Source of the DNA: Calocera cornea HHB12733
Taxonomy: Eukaryota; Basidiomycota; Dacrymycetes; Dacrymycetales; Dacrymycetaceae
NCBI GenBank assembly: GCA_001632435.1
Contig: KV423991.1
Coordinates: forward strand, 38,108-102,107
DNA: 64,000 bases
Reading direction: 5' to 3'
The translations under genes were made by a program, and so were the position numbers. Below are positions 11,920 to 23,538 of the stretch, piece after piece (positions within the stretch are counted from its first letter, which is position 1; each line of letters begins with the position of its first letter). The notes below the pieces were generated by a model. That model was not told the origin of the DNA, did not search any database, and worked only from the letters and a program-made list of their open reading frames with translations.

Positions 11920-13456
11920 TCAGAGTTCGAACAGCTGCAGCCAACTCAGTATCGGTGTTTGAGAGAGGTGGGACGGAGAGGGACGTACGGGTTCCTCGAA
12001 AGCGGCCACGCGCCGGGAGATGATCTCCTGTGCTCTTGCGCGCCAGTCTGTCTCTACGAGCTCGTTGACGCGATCCCGGAGGGAGGACTGATACATGTTC
12101 GGGGCGATGTACCTGCAGAGCTCATTGTCAGCACCATTCACGGCCAAAAAATGCAAGGATGGCGCACCTTCCTATGGGGGTGGCCCTCGCCGTCCTGACG
12201 GCCTTCACAAGCCCCTCCCTATCCATCCTCTTCACGTGATACACGTACGGCGGCTCGAGGTGCTTCAGCGCATCATTCTGCGTGACCCAAGACTCGCGAT
12301 GAAACGGCCTCTTCTCGTCCCACCGCAATATGGGGTTCACAAACGGCACGCCGAAGCAGAGCGCCTCGTACGGCGCGGGACTGTTCGCGGGAAGCCCGGT
12401 GCCGACGAGCACCTCGCTGTGGCTCAGGAGCGAGTAGTAGTCCTCCGCGCCCATCGGCCCGTAGTTGTCCATGTACGGCGGCCAGTAGGTGTCCCACTGC
12501 GTGTCGTTGACGAGGCCGCCAACGAGGGTCACCTCGAGGTAGAACGCGTCCCTCAGGCCCCAGAACGCCCCGTCGTCCCACGCGTAGTCGCGGTGGTACC
12601 AGTAGCTCAGGCGGTCGCCCAGCACGTACACGTGCTGCTCGCGCTCCCCGCGCGGGACGAACGGCCGCGCACGGCATGCGTCCTCGACGCTGTACCCGAG
12701 CACCTGGGCACCCGTGCCGAACTCGTCCGGCGCGACGACCCACTGTGCGCCGAGCGGCTGGGTGACGGCGCCCTCAGGGGAGAAGGAGACGAGCTTCCAG
12801 AGGGGAAAGCCGAGTGAGTTGGAGGGCGACTTGATGCAGTGCGGGGCGGTGGAGCACTGGGCGATGTCCCTGCCGTCGGCGAGGACGAGCTTGACGAGGT
12901 CGGGGAAGAGCCGGTAGGCTGCGGACGCGTCCTGGAGCGAGGGGAACCAGAGGTAGGTGTACCCCAGCTGCTGCAGGGCGTTTTGTACCGACAGGGCCCT
13001 GCACCATCCCATCAGCATTATGTACATCATCCCCACACGAAAGCACCACGCACCACGCCCGCTCGGCGTTATTATACCCCTCTATCTTGGGCCCGAACTT
13101 GCTACTGGCGAGAATGACGACGCCCGCCTGATTCTCCTTACACTCCCCCCTCGCAAGGCACGCCACGAGCCTCCTGACCTGCCTCCCATTCTCCGCCTGC
13201 GCCTCGCCCTCCGCGCCCTGCAGCAATGGGAAGAGGCGGTCGAAGAGCGGGTCTTGGTCGTGTGTGTGCGGTAGGGGGTGGGAGGAGGAGGGGAAGGAGG
13301 CGGGGGAGAGGTGGGTGCGGAAGAGGAAGCCGGTGAGGAGGAGGAGCGTGATCCCGCTTAGCAGGAGGCCGCGGATGAGGAGGGATTTGGCGCTGCCAGG
13401 AGGGGTGAGCACACGCTCTTCTTTTCCCAAGGAAGATAGAGAGCGGCTTACAGCAT
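11920..13456 (-). CDS. GT18 / MGAT5-like glycosyltransferase, type II membrane protein
   Basis: Predicted Golgi glycosyltransferase resembling family GT18, the family of animal alpha-mannoside beta-1,6-N-acetylglucosaminyltransferase V. The best match is the C-terminal donor-binding region: SEVLVGTGLPANSPAPYEAL, then GVPFVNP, a Thr/Asn-rich turn and PYVYHVKRMDREGLVKAV, which follows the MGAT5 order. A strong anchor sits at the start (SLLIRGLLLSGITLLLLTGF). The start at 13456 uses a five-base first exon (ATGCT) spliced over a 60-bp intron. The unspliced frame further upstream has no ATG, which is why this start is chosen. Other introns lie near 13040 and 12125-12160, with perhaps one before the last residues (LFEL). 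It is tail-to-tail with triosephosphate isomerase. Substrate is unknown, since basidiomycetes are not known to make animal-type branched N-glycans. Confidence 0.65.
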
Positions 13457-13914
13457 GGGACGCGAGGGGAGGGACGCGTCGCTCGCTCTCGAGTGCAAGG
13501 GGAACACGAACAGGAACACGAACCGTAGCAAGCAAGTGTAGACCGACGCCTGATAATAGCGGAATGAAGGATGATCGCACTGTGCAGGTTGGAGTGGGCG
13601 GTGGACGCGTCCCGGAGGCCGAGCTTACATTGCCCCCTGTTGATATACACCTTTGCCCAGCGCTGCAAGCTTCACTTCATTAACTACTGCCGCGACCCTG
13701 CTTTGTTCTGGACGGAAAGAGCTAGCGGCTGTGCTCCCGCGTCTCACACGGTGCTGACTCACGCGTGTTTCTGTGCTTCTCTCAGGCCGCTTCTGCCAGA
13801 TTCGTGATACTTCTGATGCGGCTAACGGTCACTCTAGATTACTGTCACCACTCTGGCTAATAACGTAACTCATATATCTATCATACATCTCCAGGCACGG
13901 GGCACTGCATCATA
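13457..13914. other. Intergenic region upstream of GT18-like gene
   Basis: About 460 bp holding the leader and promoter of the leftward GT18-like gene and the 3' UTR of the SGNH gene to its right. No gene is supported. Confidence 0.5.
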
Positions 13915-15437
13915 CTACAGACACGCCCACCAGCGCTCCGGGTCCATCGCCTCCCTCAGATAATGCAGAAGCATGCTACCTCTCGTCAGCCTCCCTTCAT
14001 AACATAGATAGTAGAAGAAAAGGTACTCACTCGCCGAACAACCACGTCACCGGCCCGGGCGGGAAATGCTGTTTACCATCGTAGAAGCTGCTTGTTGTCA
14101 GGATCCTCCTGCCCAGACCGCGGAACAGCCAAAACGCACTCTGTGAACCCCTCCAGTCTGCTCCCCCAATCGAAAACCCGCACGCCCATCGCCTCCCCCA
14201 CGGCCCTCCAGCCCTGGTCCAGCTGGGCGATCCGCAGCATAAGCCCGCGGTCGTTCGACGAGCGCAGGTGGCGCGAGCGGTACATCATCGGCACTAGCGG
14301 GCCGAACTGGGCGCGCAGGAGGCGCAGCAGGGCGACGACGCGTTGCTGGTGGTAGCGCACCTGGTGGGGGTTAGTCGCCTGTTAACAGGACCAGACGAGG
14401 GCGACACACCTCCTGGAAAGACAGCCCTTCCTGCGATCTTCTCTTGATCCCAAACTCCGCAAAGTACTATCCACATTCACAATCAGCACTTGCCCCCTGT
14501 TCTCAGAACCGCCACACTCACCTGATCAAACAAATGGTCCGTATCCCAGAACAGGCTGTTGGCCATGATCATATCCGGCTGCCAGTCGGCCATCCCGTCC
14601 GCGACCATGCGCGGGAGGAAGACCTCGCTGAAGCGGGACTCGGGCGTCTTGGGCGGCTTTTCCCTGTCCGCGAACCAGGCGTAGTCCGAGTCGGTTATGC
14701 CGTACCTAGACGGGCGTGAGCTCCGTGTTGTGTTAGCGGGGAGGATAGGGAGGGAGCACGCACAGGAACCAGTACGCGATGGTGAAGTTGAGCCTCTCGA
14801 CCCTGCACCATCCGCCCGTATGCCCGCCCCAGCTCGTGTGCTTCCCTTTCATCTCCTTGCAGAAGTTAAATACATTGTTCCTATCGTGACTGTCCCTCCC
14901 CGTCAGCCGCGCCTCGCTAGGGTGTAAAAGCAAAAGAGCGCACCTATCCCCCAGGAGAAGGACGTTCCTCCCCGTTGCCCACTCGGCCCCTCCCGTGCCC
15001 ATATCGAGCATCAGCCTTTCTCCCGCTCCCAGCGCCTCCATCTCCCTCTCCGTAAGCCCCTTCCACTCGCTGTCGAGCTTGTCGAGCCTCGCCAAGCGCG
15101 GATCGGGCTTGTACGCCTCCAGATCCTGGGGGAAGGGCACCCAGCGCGTGTCGTTCGGCGCCGAGCCCCAGTGGATCATCCCCGGGGCCGAGAACGGGTC
15201 CCACGGGCACTCCGTCGCTCCCGGGTAGGCCGAAGAGGAGGAGTACAACGGCCAGGAGAACTGGATCGGCTGTGTAAGTGTCTGCCAGTGGTGCGAGAGG
15301 TGCTCCGAGAGCGCGGGGTGGAAGGAGGTGGGGAAAGGCGCGCGCTGCAGGTAGAGAAGGGTCGTGCTGATACTCAGGAGGGAGAGGCCGCACAGGAGGA
15401 CGGTGCGCATCTTGGGGACTTGGTAGCTGACGGTCAT
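13915..15437 (-). CDS. Membrane-anchored SGNH (GDSH-type) esterase/acyltransferase-like protein, copy 1
   Basis: Likely a Golgi or ER lumenal enzyme that adds or removes ester groups on glycans; the reaction is inferred from fold only. An N-terminal anchor (TVLLCGLSLLSISTTLLYLQ) is followed by the SGNH nucleophile block NVLLLGDSHDRNN, where the Ser codon is split AG/T by the intron that starts at about 14943. Later come FCKEMKGKHTSWGGHTGGWC, PDMIMANSLFWDTDHLFDQ (with the conserved Asn typical of the third SGNH block), MYRSRHLRSSNDRG and a C-terminal FYDGKQHFPPG that could supply the catalytic Asp/His. It ends LREAMDPERWWACL. A second ATG at 15410 is possible but would cut into the tail shared with the paralog. 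The gene to its right is a tandem paralog with the same intron layout. Confidence 0.72.
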
Positions 15438-16287
15438 CCTGCTCCTGCTCTTCGTCTTGGTGTGAGTTGGAGACGAGGCGCAGGGTTGGGGCGAATGGTA
15501 GTGCCTCGGTGCTGCGCCATACCTGCTATTATGGCAGAGCCGGGGAATGAAGCTTGTACACAGCGTGCGCCGTGCAGCCCAGGAATGCAGTAGATCAACA
15601 ACACAGTGGTAAAGCGCGGCCGGCCCATGGGCCGTCACCACCTGCTGGGCCCTGGGAGTGTGCTAATTATGGGGCGCGACGCGACATGTCCCGCGCCAGG
15701 GGCGGAACCAGAAGTTATGAGAACTGGTGGCTGTGCACCGGACAAACGTTACTCCGTTGGAACAGGGTACTAATTTTGGCCAGCGGTTACCCCACTCTTG
15801 TTTCTGTTTACCCCTGCTCATTTCTTTCCTGAGTTCTACTGTGTACTGGAGGAGCATAATAATGCTACAAGTGGTCGGCGTCTGGGATGTTGTGCCCTGA
15901 TACACCCGTCTCCTCCACCAATTACAGTACTTTAGACCCAACCCCAAGGGTCTGAAAAGGGGTCCCAAGCTTCGCCCGCTTTTTGTGATGAACTAGATCT
16001 CAATCCCGACCAATGATCAAGCACCACTCGAGTCGCTCCTGACCTTGGAGCAGTCTTCAGAACGCCTGACTAATCACGCCGAGACATTCCACCCCATTCA
16101 GCAGCCGAGTCGCTCGCTCATCACCCTCTTACAACGTGGGCTTTCCGACCCAAGCTCCCCCTCACAAACCGCATGGTTCGAACGCCCATCTCGTATTCTG
16201 CATAGATCGCCCAGTCCTCGCGCGCTATCAGCCTGTTCTCTTCAGTACTACATGACTCAATCCCCCCCTCCCCGACGCCCTCTCCTC
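15438..16287. other. Intergenic region between the tandem SGNH genes
   Basis: About 850 bp with the promoter of copy 1 and the 3' UTR of copy 2. Open frames are short and do not resemble SGNH sequence. No repeat is evident. Confidence 0.5.
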
Positions 16288-17923
16288 CTACAGACAAGCC
16301 CACCACCTCTCCGGGTCCAGCGCCTCCCTCAGATAGAACAGCATCATACTACCGAGGTCCATGAGCACACACTCTCTCCTCCATAAGTTTTCGGATGGAG
16401 CACTCACTCGCCGAACAGCCATGTCACCAGCCCAGGAGCAAAATGCTGCTTGCCGTCGTAGAACCTTCGCGTCGGGCCCCAAGTCAGCATCTTCCCCACA
16501 CACCATGCCAATCTCGAATGCAGCCAGCGAGGAAGCGACAGCAAAAACGCAAAACGTACTCAGTATACCCCTCCAACTTCCCGCCCCAGTCAAACACCCG
16601 CACCCCCAGCGCCTCGCACACTGCCCTCCAGCCCTGGTCGAGCTGGAACACGCGCATAATGCGCCCCCTGTCGTTGCTGGCGCGCAGGTGCCGCGAGCGG
16701 TACATCGTGGGGGTGGAGGGGTAGAGGGTGCGCAGGAGGCGCAGGAGGGAGGACGCACGCTGTTGGTGGTATCGCACCTACCCGAGGGTGTTCAGTGCGG
16801 AGAGAAGAGGAGGAGGAGAGGGCGGTACTTCTTGGAACGACAGCCCCTCCTGCGCTGAGCGCTTGATCCCGAATTCCGAGAAGTACTGTCCCCCGCACAC
16901 GCAAGGTCAGCCCCGAGCACACCTACCACCCCCACCCCCAGCACCACCCCGCCTTTGCAGGATTTCTACGCACCTTATCGAACAGATGGTCCGAGTCCCA
17001 AAACAGGCTATTGACGACCATCAAGTCCGGGACGAACTGCCCCAGCCCGTCGTCCTCCATCTGGGGCAGGAACAGCTCCCTGATCCGCCCCTCGGGCGTC
17101 TTGGGCGGGTCTTCGGCGGAAGCGTGCCAGGGGAAGTCTTGGTCCGGGAGGCCGTATCTTCCACCAGACATCCCGAGCGTGAGCTAGGGAAGTGATATGG
17201 CAAGGGAGGAGGGGAGGACGCACAGGAACCAGTACACCAGGGTGAGGTCCAGCCGCTCGACGGTGCACACGCCGCCGACATGCCCGCCCCAGCTCGAGTG
17301 CACCCCGCCGACCTCGGCGCAAAAGTTCTGCACATTGTTCCTGTCGTGACTTTCCGCCGCAGTCAGTATCAGCATCAGCACTAGGCTGTCTAGATGTGTT
17401 GGAGGGAGGGACTCAGGGGCGGGACGCACCTATCACCGATGAAGAGTACGCTCCCTCCCCTAGCCCACTCACCGCCCCCCAGCTTGAGCTCCATCATGAG
17501 CCTCTCGGGCGCTCCGAGGTCCTCCATCTCCCCCTCCGTGAGCCCCGCCCAGTACACGTCAAGCTCTTCGATCTTGTCCACCCATGCACCAGGCTCATAC
17601 GCCTCCGGCTCGCGCGGGAAGGGCACCCAACGCGTCGCGTTAACCGAGGCGCCGAAGTGCAGCATCCCCGGTGCTTGCCATGGGTCGGCTGGGCACGCCC
17701 CGCTCCCTGTTCCAGTGCCCCAGGAGGACAGCGGCTGCCAGGGGAAGTTGATAGGCTGTGTGAGCCAGGCGAGGTGGGTGGAGAGGTTGGGTGAGAGGGG
17801 GAGGGAGGCTGATGCGGCGAGGGAGGACCATTGGAGGTAGAGCAGGGTGGGGAGGACGGTGAGGAGGGAGAAGGCGCAGAGGAGGACGAGCGGCCTAAAG
17901 TGCTGCGATGGGCGGGGGGGCAT
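16288..17923 (-). CDS. Membrane-anchored SGNH (GDSH-type) esterase/acyltransferase-like protein, copy 2
   Basis: Tandem paralog of the gene at 13.9-15.4 kb and most likely the same kind of lumenal glycan-modifying enzyme. It starts MPPRPSQHF, then a hydrophobic anchor (PLVLLCAFSLLTVLPTLLYL). The catalytic Ser block reads SVLFIGD, intron, SHDRNNVQNFCAEVGG, again with the Ser codon split AG/T. Shared blocks are SWGGHVGGVCTVERLDLTLVY, MVVNSLFWDSDHLFDK, MYRSRHLRASNDRGR, FYDGKQHFAPG and the C-terminus LREALDPERWWACL. Copies 1 and 2 match in gene structure and in nearly all landmarks but differ substantially in the stem region, so the duplication is not recent. The lysine or histidine content of the DGKQH block is conserved, arguing that both are active. 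Confidence 0.72.
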
Positions 17924-18741
17924 GGCGCGTGCGAGCCGGGGCGGGCAACGCGCAGAGAGCGCGGGCAGCACATATGAGAGAGACGGCCAACGCCGCGTCG
18001 TCACAGTCTGCAGAGATCGAACTGCCCTACAGCGCCACCCGAAAGATGCCAAAAGTGAACAGCTCATCTCCAAACCCGCGAGCGAGCACCGATCCAGAGC
18101 ACCGGGCGCGAGACGCCCAAGTTACGTGAAGAACGTCCCATGCCGAGCTCATCCTGACCTCCGTTTCCGGCAGAGCGGGAGGAGAACCAGGACGGAGCAG
18201 GACGGAGCAGGACGGAGCAGGAAGGGACCTGCGGGTACATGGCGCGGAATACGCAGATCGGCTGGGGAAGGCAAGGCTCGCGGGATCGCCGGGAGGGGGA
18301 GAAGCAGCCTCGGGGGCATTTGGTTGGCATGAACTCTTGGACCATTTAGGTATCACTGTACATACATACGTACTCTCGTGAATTCTGACAGCGGACGATC
18401 ACCAGCGTTGGGTGTCTCACCCCGGCGCACTCTCGCGGATCGAACGCTCCCCGTTTTGATATCTACACTCACAAGATCATCCCGCCCATGCACGTCGCGT
18501 TGAGCCCGTCATGTCACCATCAGAGCGAGTAATAAGTGCAATTAGGTATATAACGTGTTATCGAACTATTCGAGACATCTATATCACATGGGCTAGGTAA
18601 CATAACACAACACGACATCATCATCTACACATTCAAGTTTTATCAACACTGCAACATCGGTGACTAGCCGTCTGCTACGCACGCGTTCGCCGTGGACCGT
18701 GGACCATGGAGCGTGGAACAGCGGCCCAGCCGGCAGGGAGC
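17924..18741. other. Intergenic region, GT90 (copy 3) 3' side
   Basis: This holds the promoter of SGNH copy 2 (leftward) and the 3' flank of the third GT90 gene. The segment around 18360-18660 is noticeably richer in A and T. It contains a short tandem repeat at 18191-18222 and no supported gene. Confidence 0.5.
18191..18222. repeat. 10-bp tandem repeat (GACGGAGCAG x3)
   Basis: Three exact head-to-tail copies of GACGGAGCAG at 18191-18220. It lies upstream of the SGNH copy 2 gene, outside coding sequence. Confidence 0.9.
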
Positions 18742-21700
18742 TCAATCATCGTCCTGCAGAGGATGGTCGAGCACAAAGTCCATCTCCTGCTCGTCTTGGT
18801 ACCACAGCCGGGCCCACTCGAGGCACAGGCGGTAGGTGTACACTGCGTAGCGAGGGTCAGCTGACTTCCCCTTTGGGAGGGAGACGATGACAGGGTTGAA
18901 GATGGGAGGATGGGAGGGATAAGGGGCAGGGGGCAGGGGGCAGAGGACGGGACGCACCTTCCATATCGACGATGCGGGCGTGCTCGCGCTTCCAGCTGCG
19001 GCCCGAGTCGGCGATGCTCCGCAGCGCCGCGTCGCCCTTGGGGTCGAAGACGTCTCCGGCCTGCGCGGGCGCGGCGGGGAGGGTGGGGTCGACCAAGTGC
19101 GCCGGGACGCCGACGAAGAACGCCCAGATGTTGCTGTGCGCGACGCGAGGCCGGGGTCAGCGGGGTTGTCAGCGCGAGGAGCGGGGGCAGGGGGCTTACA
19201 AGAGCTCCTCGAACGTCGAGCTGAGGGGGATGAAGTGCACCCAGGGCTGCAGCCAGTCGTCGAAGAACTGAGAGGCTCTGTCAGCGGGAATCGCGTACAA
19301 GGGGAGAACGGCGGACCTCGCGATAGATCGTCGACTTGACCAGCGCACTCTTGCTGGCGAGAAGAGCCATCGAGCGGGCAGAGTAACCCCTGTATGGGAT
19401 GAGAAACTGTCATCAACCAGCAGGACGATGCACTCACATCCCGTCCAGATCCAGAAGGATCTTGGACTTGTCTGGTCCTGCGTCAGACACCTCCCAATCA
19501 GACAGACCAGCGCACTCACAAGCCTCGTAAAGCGGCACCTTGTCGACAAACGTATAGTCCCGCATCATGCCATCGCACCCGCCGGGCTTGTACGGCGCGC
19601 ACTGCACGGCCTTGGTGAACCCCACGTCCATCGCGGCCGTGCGCAGGCTGTTGACGTCGATGCGCGTCTCGGTCCAGGACTCGGAGAGCCCGTGCCCTGT
19701 GCGGTGCAGGATCGGCTGCGAGGTGGGGTTGTCCTGCCCTGCCAGCTGTACCAGCCTGCAGTACACTTAGCATCATATAGAGAGCAAGCGATGGAAGGGA
19801 CCATGCCTGTGACGCGCGTAGTACGAATAACGGCCCTGGGGGGAAGAGCCGCCGCCCGTCGTAGCACCGCGCCAGAACATCGTCCTGTTTCTCGCTTAGC
19901 ACGCTCCACTGAACATCGAAAAGGGAAAGACCAACCCGGACTTTTCATCCCACTCAGGATCATTCGGATCGTCGTCCTGCCCATGCCCGCTGTACTCGAT
20001 AAGTGGCCGAACAGAAATACGTTGCAGGGAGGACGGAAGACTTACAGAACCGGGTCGAACCCATACGCTAATGAGGGAACAACAGTCAGCCAAGCGCGGC
20101 AAGCAAGCAGGCGGAGGACTTACTGTACTTGGGCAGGGGGACGACGTAATAGTACGAGCTGGGTTACGTGTCAGTTACGCGTGCCCGTGGGGGTGTGGCT
20201 CGCACGCACGGGATGCGGATGTCCATCGACCGCGGGCCCCGGCCGGGGCCGAACACGGGGAACGTCTCGTTGAACATCCTTGTGCGTTATCAGCGTCGGC
20301 AACACCACGATCGCGTCGGGTGATGATGACTCACGGCCAGCCAGCGTAAAAGTGTCCGAATTGATCTACCGTCCGTCAGCCCGATCCCGGTCCAGCGGAG
20401 CAGACAAGAAGCACTCACAGAACTTTTCCGGATGCGTGCAGAAGTCCAGGTCCCACTCCGTGCCGTGGAGGAAGTTTGTGAACGGGTTGACCGCCCCCTC
20501 GGTCGGGACGGCGTCGAAGTCCGTTGGGGGGAGGATAGTGGTCGCGGGCGGGAACTCGTACGCAGTCGGGTTGGTGCGCACGGGGTCGGCGGGCGCGCAC
20601 GTGTTGGTGTACTTGTACCATACCTGCGCGCGGGGGCGGCGTGAGCGGGGTGTACGCTACGGTGGGGGAAGGGGACGTACGGGGAACTCGTTGCTCTTGC
20701 TGACATAGTGCTGTGCGTCGCCGAGCGTCGGGGTAAAGTTCTGCGGCTGGGACACCTCCCACGTCGGGTACACACTCGACTCGGCCAGCCCGGACACAGC
20801 GAAGACCATGTCGGGCAGGTCATGGACGAAGCCCTGGAGGGTCTGCACGAACCCCTTGGCGCGGCCCATGTCGCCCTTCTTCGTGCCCCCCGGCCGGACC
20901 TCGTTCCCCGCCTTGGCCAGCCCGTCCTTGATGGCGACGGAGAACATGGTCTCCTGCTTGGCGGCGGAGCGGGTGCGGCTCTGGACCTCGACGGAGGAGA
21001 GCCGGCGGAAGGGCGCGAGGTCCTCGTGGATCGCGTCGAACTCGTCCACGAGCTGGAAGCCGTTCCGCGTCGCGTACTCGTACCACTTGTCGAACCCCTG
21101 CCAGCGGCCATCAGCTCCAGCATCCCATCGCCCGTGTACGCTGAATGCAGCAGGGCCCCTGCCCTAGGCACAGAGCCGAAGGAGGGAACGTACCTTGGGC
21201 GGGGCGAGCCCGTACCGCCGCTGGTACTCCGCGACGGCCTGCTCGAGGCTCTTGCTCTGCCGGCGCAGCTTGTCCTCCCACTTCCTGCGCCCGTCCTCCA
21301 TAAGCTTCTCGATCGGGTGCTTGGCGTGCCGGGTGAACGCGGCGGGGAGGGGGATAGCCTGTTTGCAGCCCTCGCTCATCAGCACCCCGCTCCTTCCCGC
21401 CCTGCCGTCGCGGGCGGGAGCGTTTGAGAGGGATGGGACTCACGGGCAGGCTGGGCAGACTAGGCAGGTTCGGCATGCGCGCGGCGTACTCGACCTCGAC
21501 GCGGTCGAGCCACTCCTTGGTCTCGCTCGGGAACGCGCGGTACGTCGCGAACGCGACGAGCGCGACGAGCACCATGAGGTTTATCGCGAGCCGGCGGTAG
21601 CGGCGGTACTTTATCAGCCAGTAGAAGGGGACGAGGTGCCTTTGGGGGAGGGGGGTTAGCACGGCCGAGGCCCGAGGTACGAGGGCCGACGGGGATGAGA

Positions 21701-21799
21701 GAGCGGGACGCACAGGAGCCAGGCAGAGCGCCGCTTGCGCTTGTCGGTGAGGACGAGCGGCTCGGCGGAGCGCGGGGCGTATCGGCGGCTGAAGAGCAT
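18742..21799 (-). CDS. GT90 (CAP10-like) glycosyltransferase, many-exon divergent copy
   Basis: Third CAP10-family enzyme in the window, predicted to act in the Golgi lumen. It starts MLFSRRYAPRSAEPLVL, has a membrane anchor LAINLMVLVALVAFATYRAF (about residues 45-65), a short stem, and the family blocks YQRRYGLAPPKGFDKWYEY, NGFQLVDEFDAIHEDL, DWLQPWVHFIPLSSTFEEL and, at the end, YRLCLEWARLWYQDEQEMDF. Between them is a region with GTEWDLDFCTHPEKFC and GRGPRSMDIRIPSYYYVVPL that the tandem pair lacks in this form. The gene is cut by roughly fifteen short introns, against two to four in the other GT90 genes, so it belongs to an older and separate subfamily. Start and stop fit the anchor and the last family block. 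Confidence 0.88.
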
Positions 21800-23538
21800 C
21801 TTGCTTTTCTAGCCCGAACTCGCTCGGGCCGTCTGGGCTGGCAGGGGGCGCTAGGTAGACGTGTGCTCGCGGGGTGCGGGGCGGCGTTGGTCGCCTCGGT
21901 GTCGCCTGGCGTGGGTTGGTGGGCGGCTGAGGCGCGGGAGGGGGACGGCGCCGCTGGGCGTGGGCGTTCGAGGAGGGCCGACGGGCGGAGATGCGATGGG
22001 ACGAGGGCGAGCGGGCGGGGGAGGAGGGCAGGTAATCCAGTATATGACCCGACCGCCCACCGGCCCAGTCCTGCCATGCTAAGGTTCTGCATGCTTTCCC
22101 CTCCCCTCCCCTCCCCTCCCCTTCTCTTCCTCCCCTCACCCGACGCCCCCGATCCCACAGAGCAGCAGGCGATCCCGCATCCCACATTCCGCATTCCCAT
22201 CCATCCATCCTCGCGCAAGGCCAGCCGGCCGGGCCAGCGGTAAACAACACCCGTAGCACTGTACTGTACCGGCAGAGCAGAGCAAAGCTTGGCGGAATGG
22301 GGGCGAACTGTGCGTGCCGGATCCCAACCAGGCAGGCTGGGGCGGGGCGTTGAGTGAAGCTTGGAATGCCAGTGCGAATAGGGAAATGTGACGTGTCGGG
22401 CGGGTCGCCCCCCACTCTCAGGGACGCGCCGCGATATGCTGCGCGGACATGCCCGGGGCGTGGACATTACGTGCCGTGCGAATTGTGTGAGTAACTTAGT
22501 TCGTTATAGCTATATCCCGTTATTGGCTGTCCGAAATAGCGCCTGAGGAGCGGGAGCCTGGGGCCATAGACTACAGTAGTACCGGCGATTGGCTGCGCCC
22601 AGTGCCTTGGGTTTGCCCATCTGCGGAGGGTATAGAAGACAAGTGCTCTCTGGTGGGGCGGGCGATCTGGAACGAAGCCACTTTGGAAGTGGGTCGCCGG
22701 GGGGGGATGCTCTTTCCGGTAAGGAACGCTACATACATCGAGGTACCGGTACGGAGCGCGACGCGTCGCGTCGCGTTCGCGCGGGGCTCGCACTTCCCAC
22801 ACGTCCCACGCACGTAACGCCGGCGCAAAGTACCAAAACTGTTCGTCATATTACTTACAGTAAGTAGACGGTCTTAAGCATATTAGGAAGTCGCCAAGCC
22901 CGCACCCGCACTACGAGTCGTGCTCTGGGACCGCCGAGGGAAGGAAGAGGGCAGAAGCTCCCATGTCCGAGCCAAGCCGGCCAGCGCCAAGGGCCAAATG
23001 TCACATCCGACAGGCTGAGCCTCAGGCTCCTCCGCTCCCTGCTCCCTGACCTTTGCTTCAATATCCATGGTCAGTGCCTCCCCCCAATGCACGGACCCGA
23101 AATAAACGGGGCACGAACCACTGCCAGCCGGCTTCCCGAATTGGAATATTGAAGCGAGCGGCGGCCTGCAGTACGCGGGGATCGGGTACGGCTCTGGCAC
23201 GGTCTGCCCATGGGGCCGGCCAGCCGATCTGCGCCCCGGCGGGCGGGCACGCATAGCGCCATATCATGCCATGTCCCTCCCCTTGGCCGCGGGCTATTAC
23301 GGGCGCGTGGACAATAGTGTGGCGCGCAGAGTCTTCGGCGGGCCTGAAGAGCGTGGCTCGCTCTCCCACGAGGCCGCTGTCACACCACCCACACACCGTC
23401 TTTACGTGCCCCGCCTGCTTGTCTCCTCTTTCGCTCGCTCGACCGGTTCATATCGACATCGACGACAGCGACGACGACAGCGACGCTTCCAACGCTTCCA
23501 ACCACGGGCGCCCTCTTCCCGCCCCTCCCCGAGCAACG
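21800..23538. promoter_or_regulatory. 1.7-kb divergent intergenic region, GT90 copy 3 / SGNH esterase-like gene
   Basis: Two divergent genes start at either end, so both promoters lie here. The stretch at 22095-22140 is a pyrimidine run built on CCCCT, followed at about 22195 by a few CATC repeats; such tracts are common in basidiomycete promoters. Long open frames on the minus strand at about 21.1-22.5 kb are shadow frames made by high GC content. No gene is supported between the two starts. Confidence 0.45.

Noticed and set aside
13457..13580. Upstream extension of the GT18-like gene in the unspliced frame
   Set aside because: There is no ATG in that frame. It begins at GTG, and splicing ATGCT to the next exon gives a proper signal anchor.
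21111..22467. Long minus-strand frames of 300-430 codons upstream of the third GT90 gene
   Set aside because: They overlap real exons and the promoter, are rich in Arg, Pro and Ser, and lack any family blocks. They are high-GC shadow frames.
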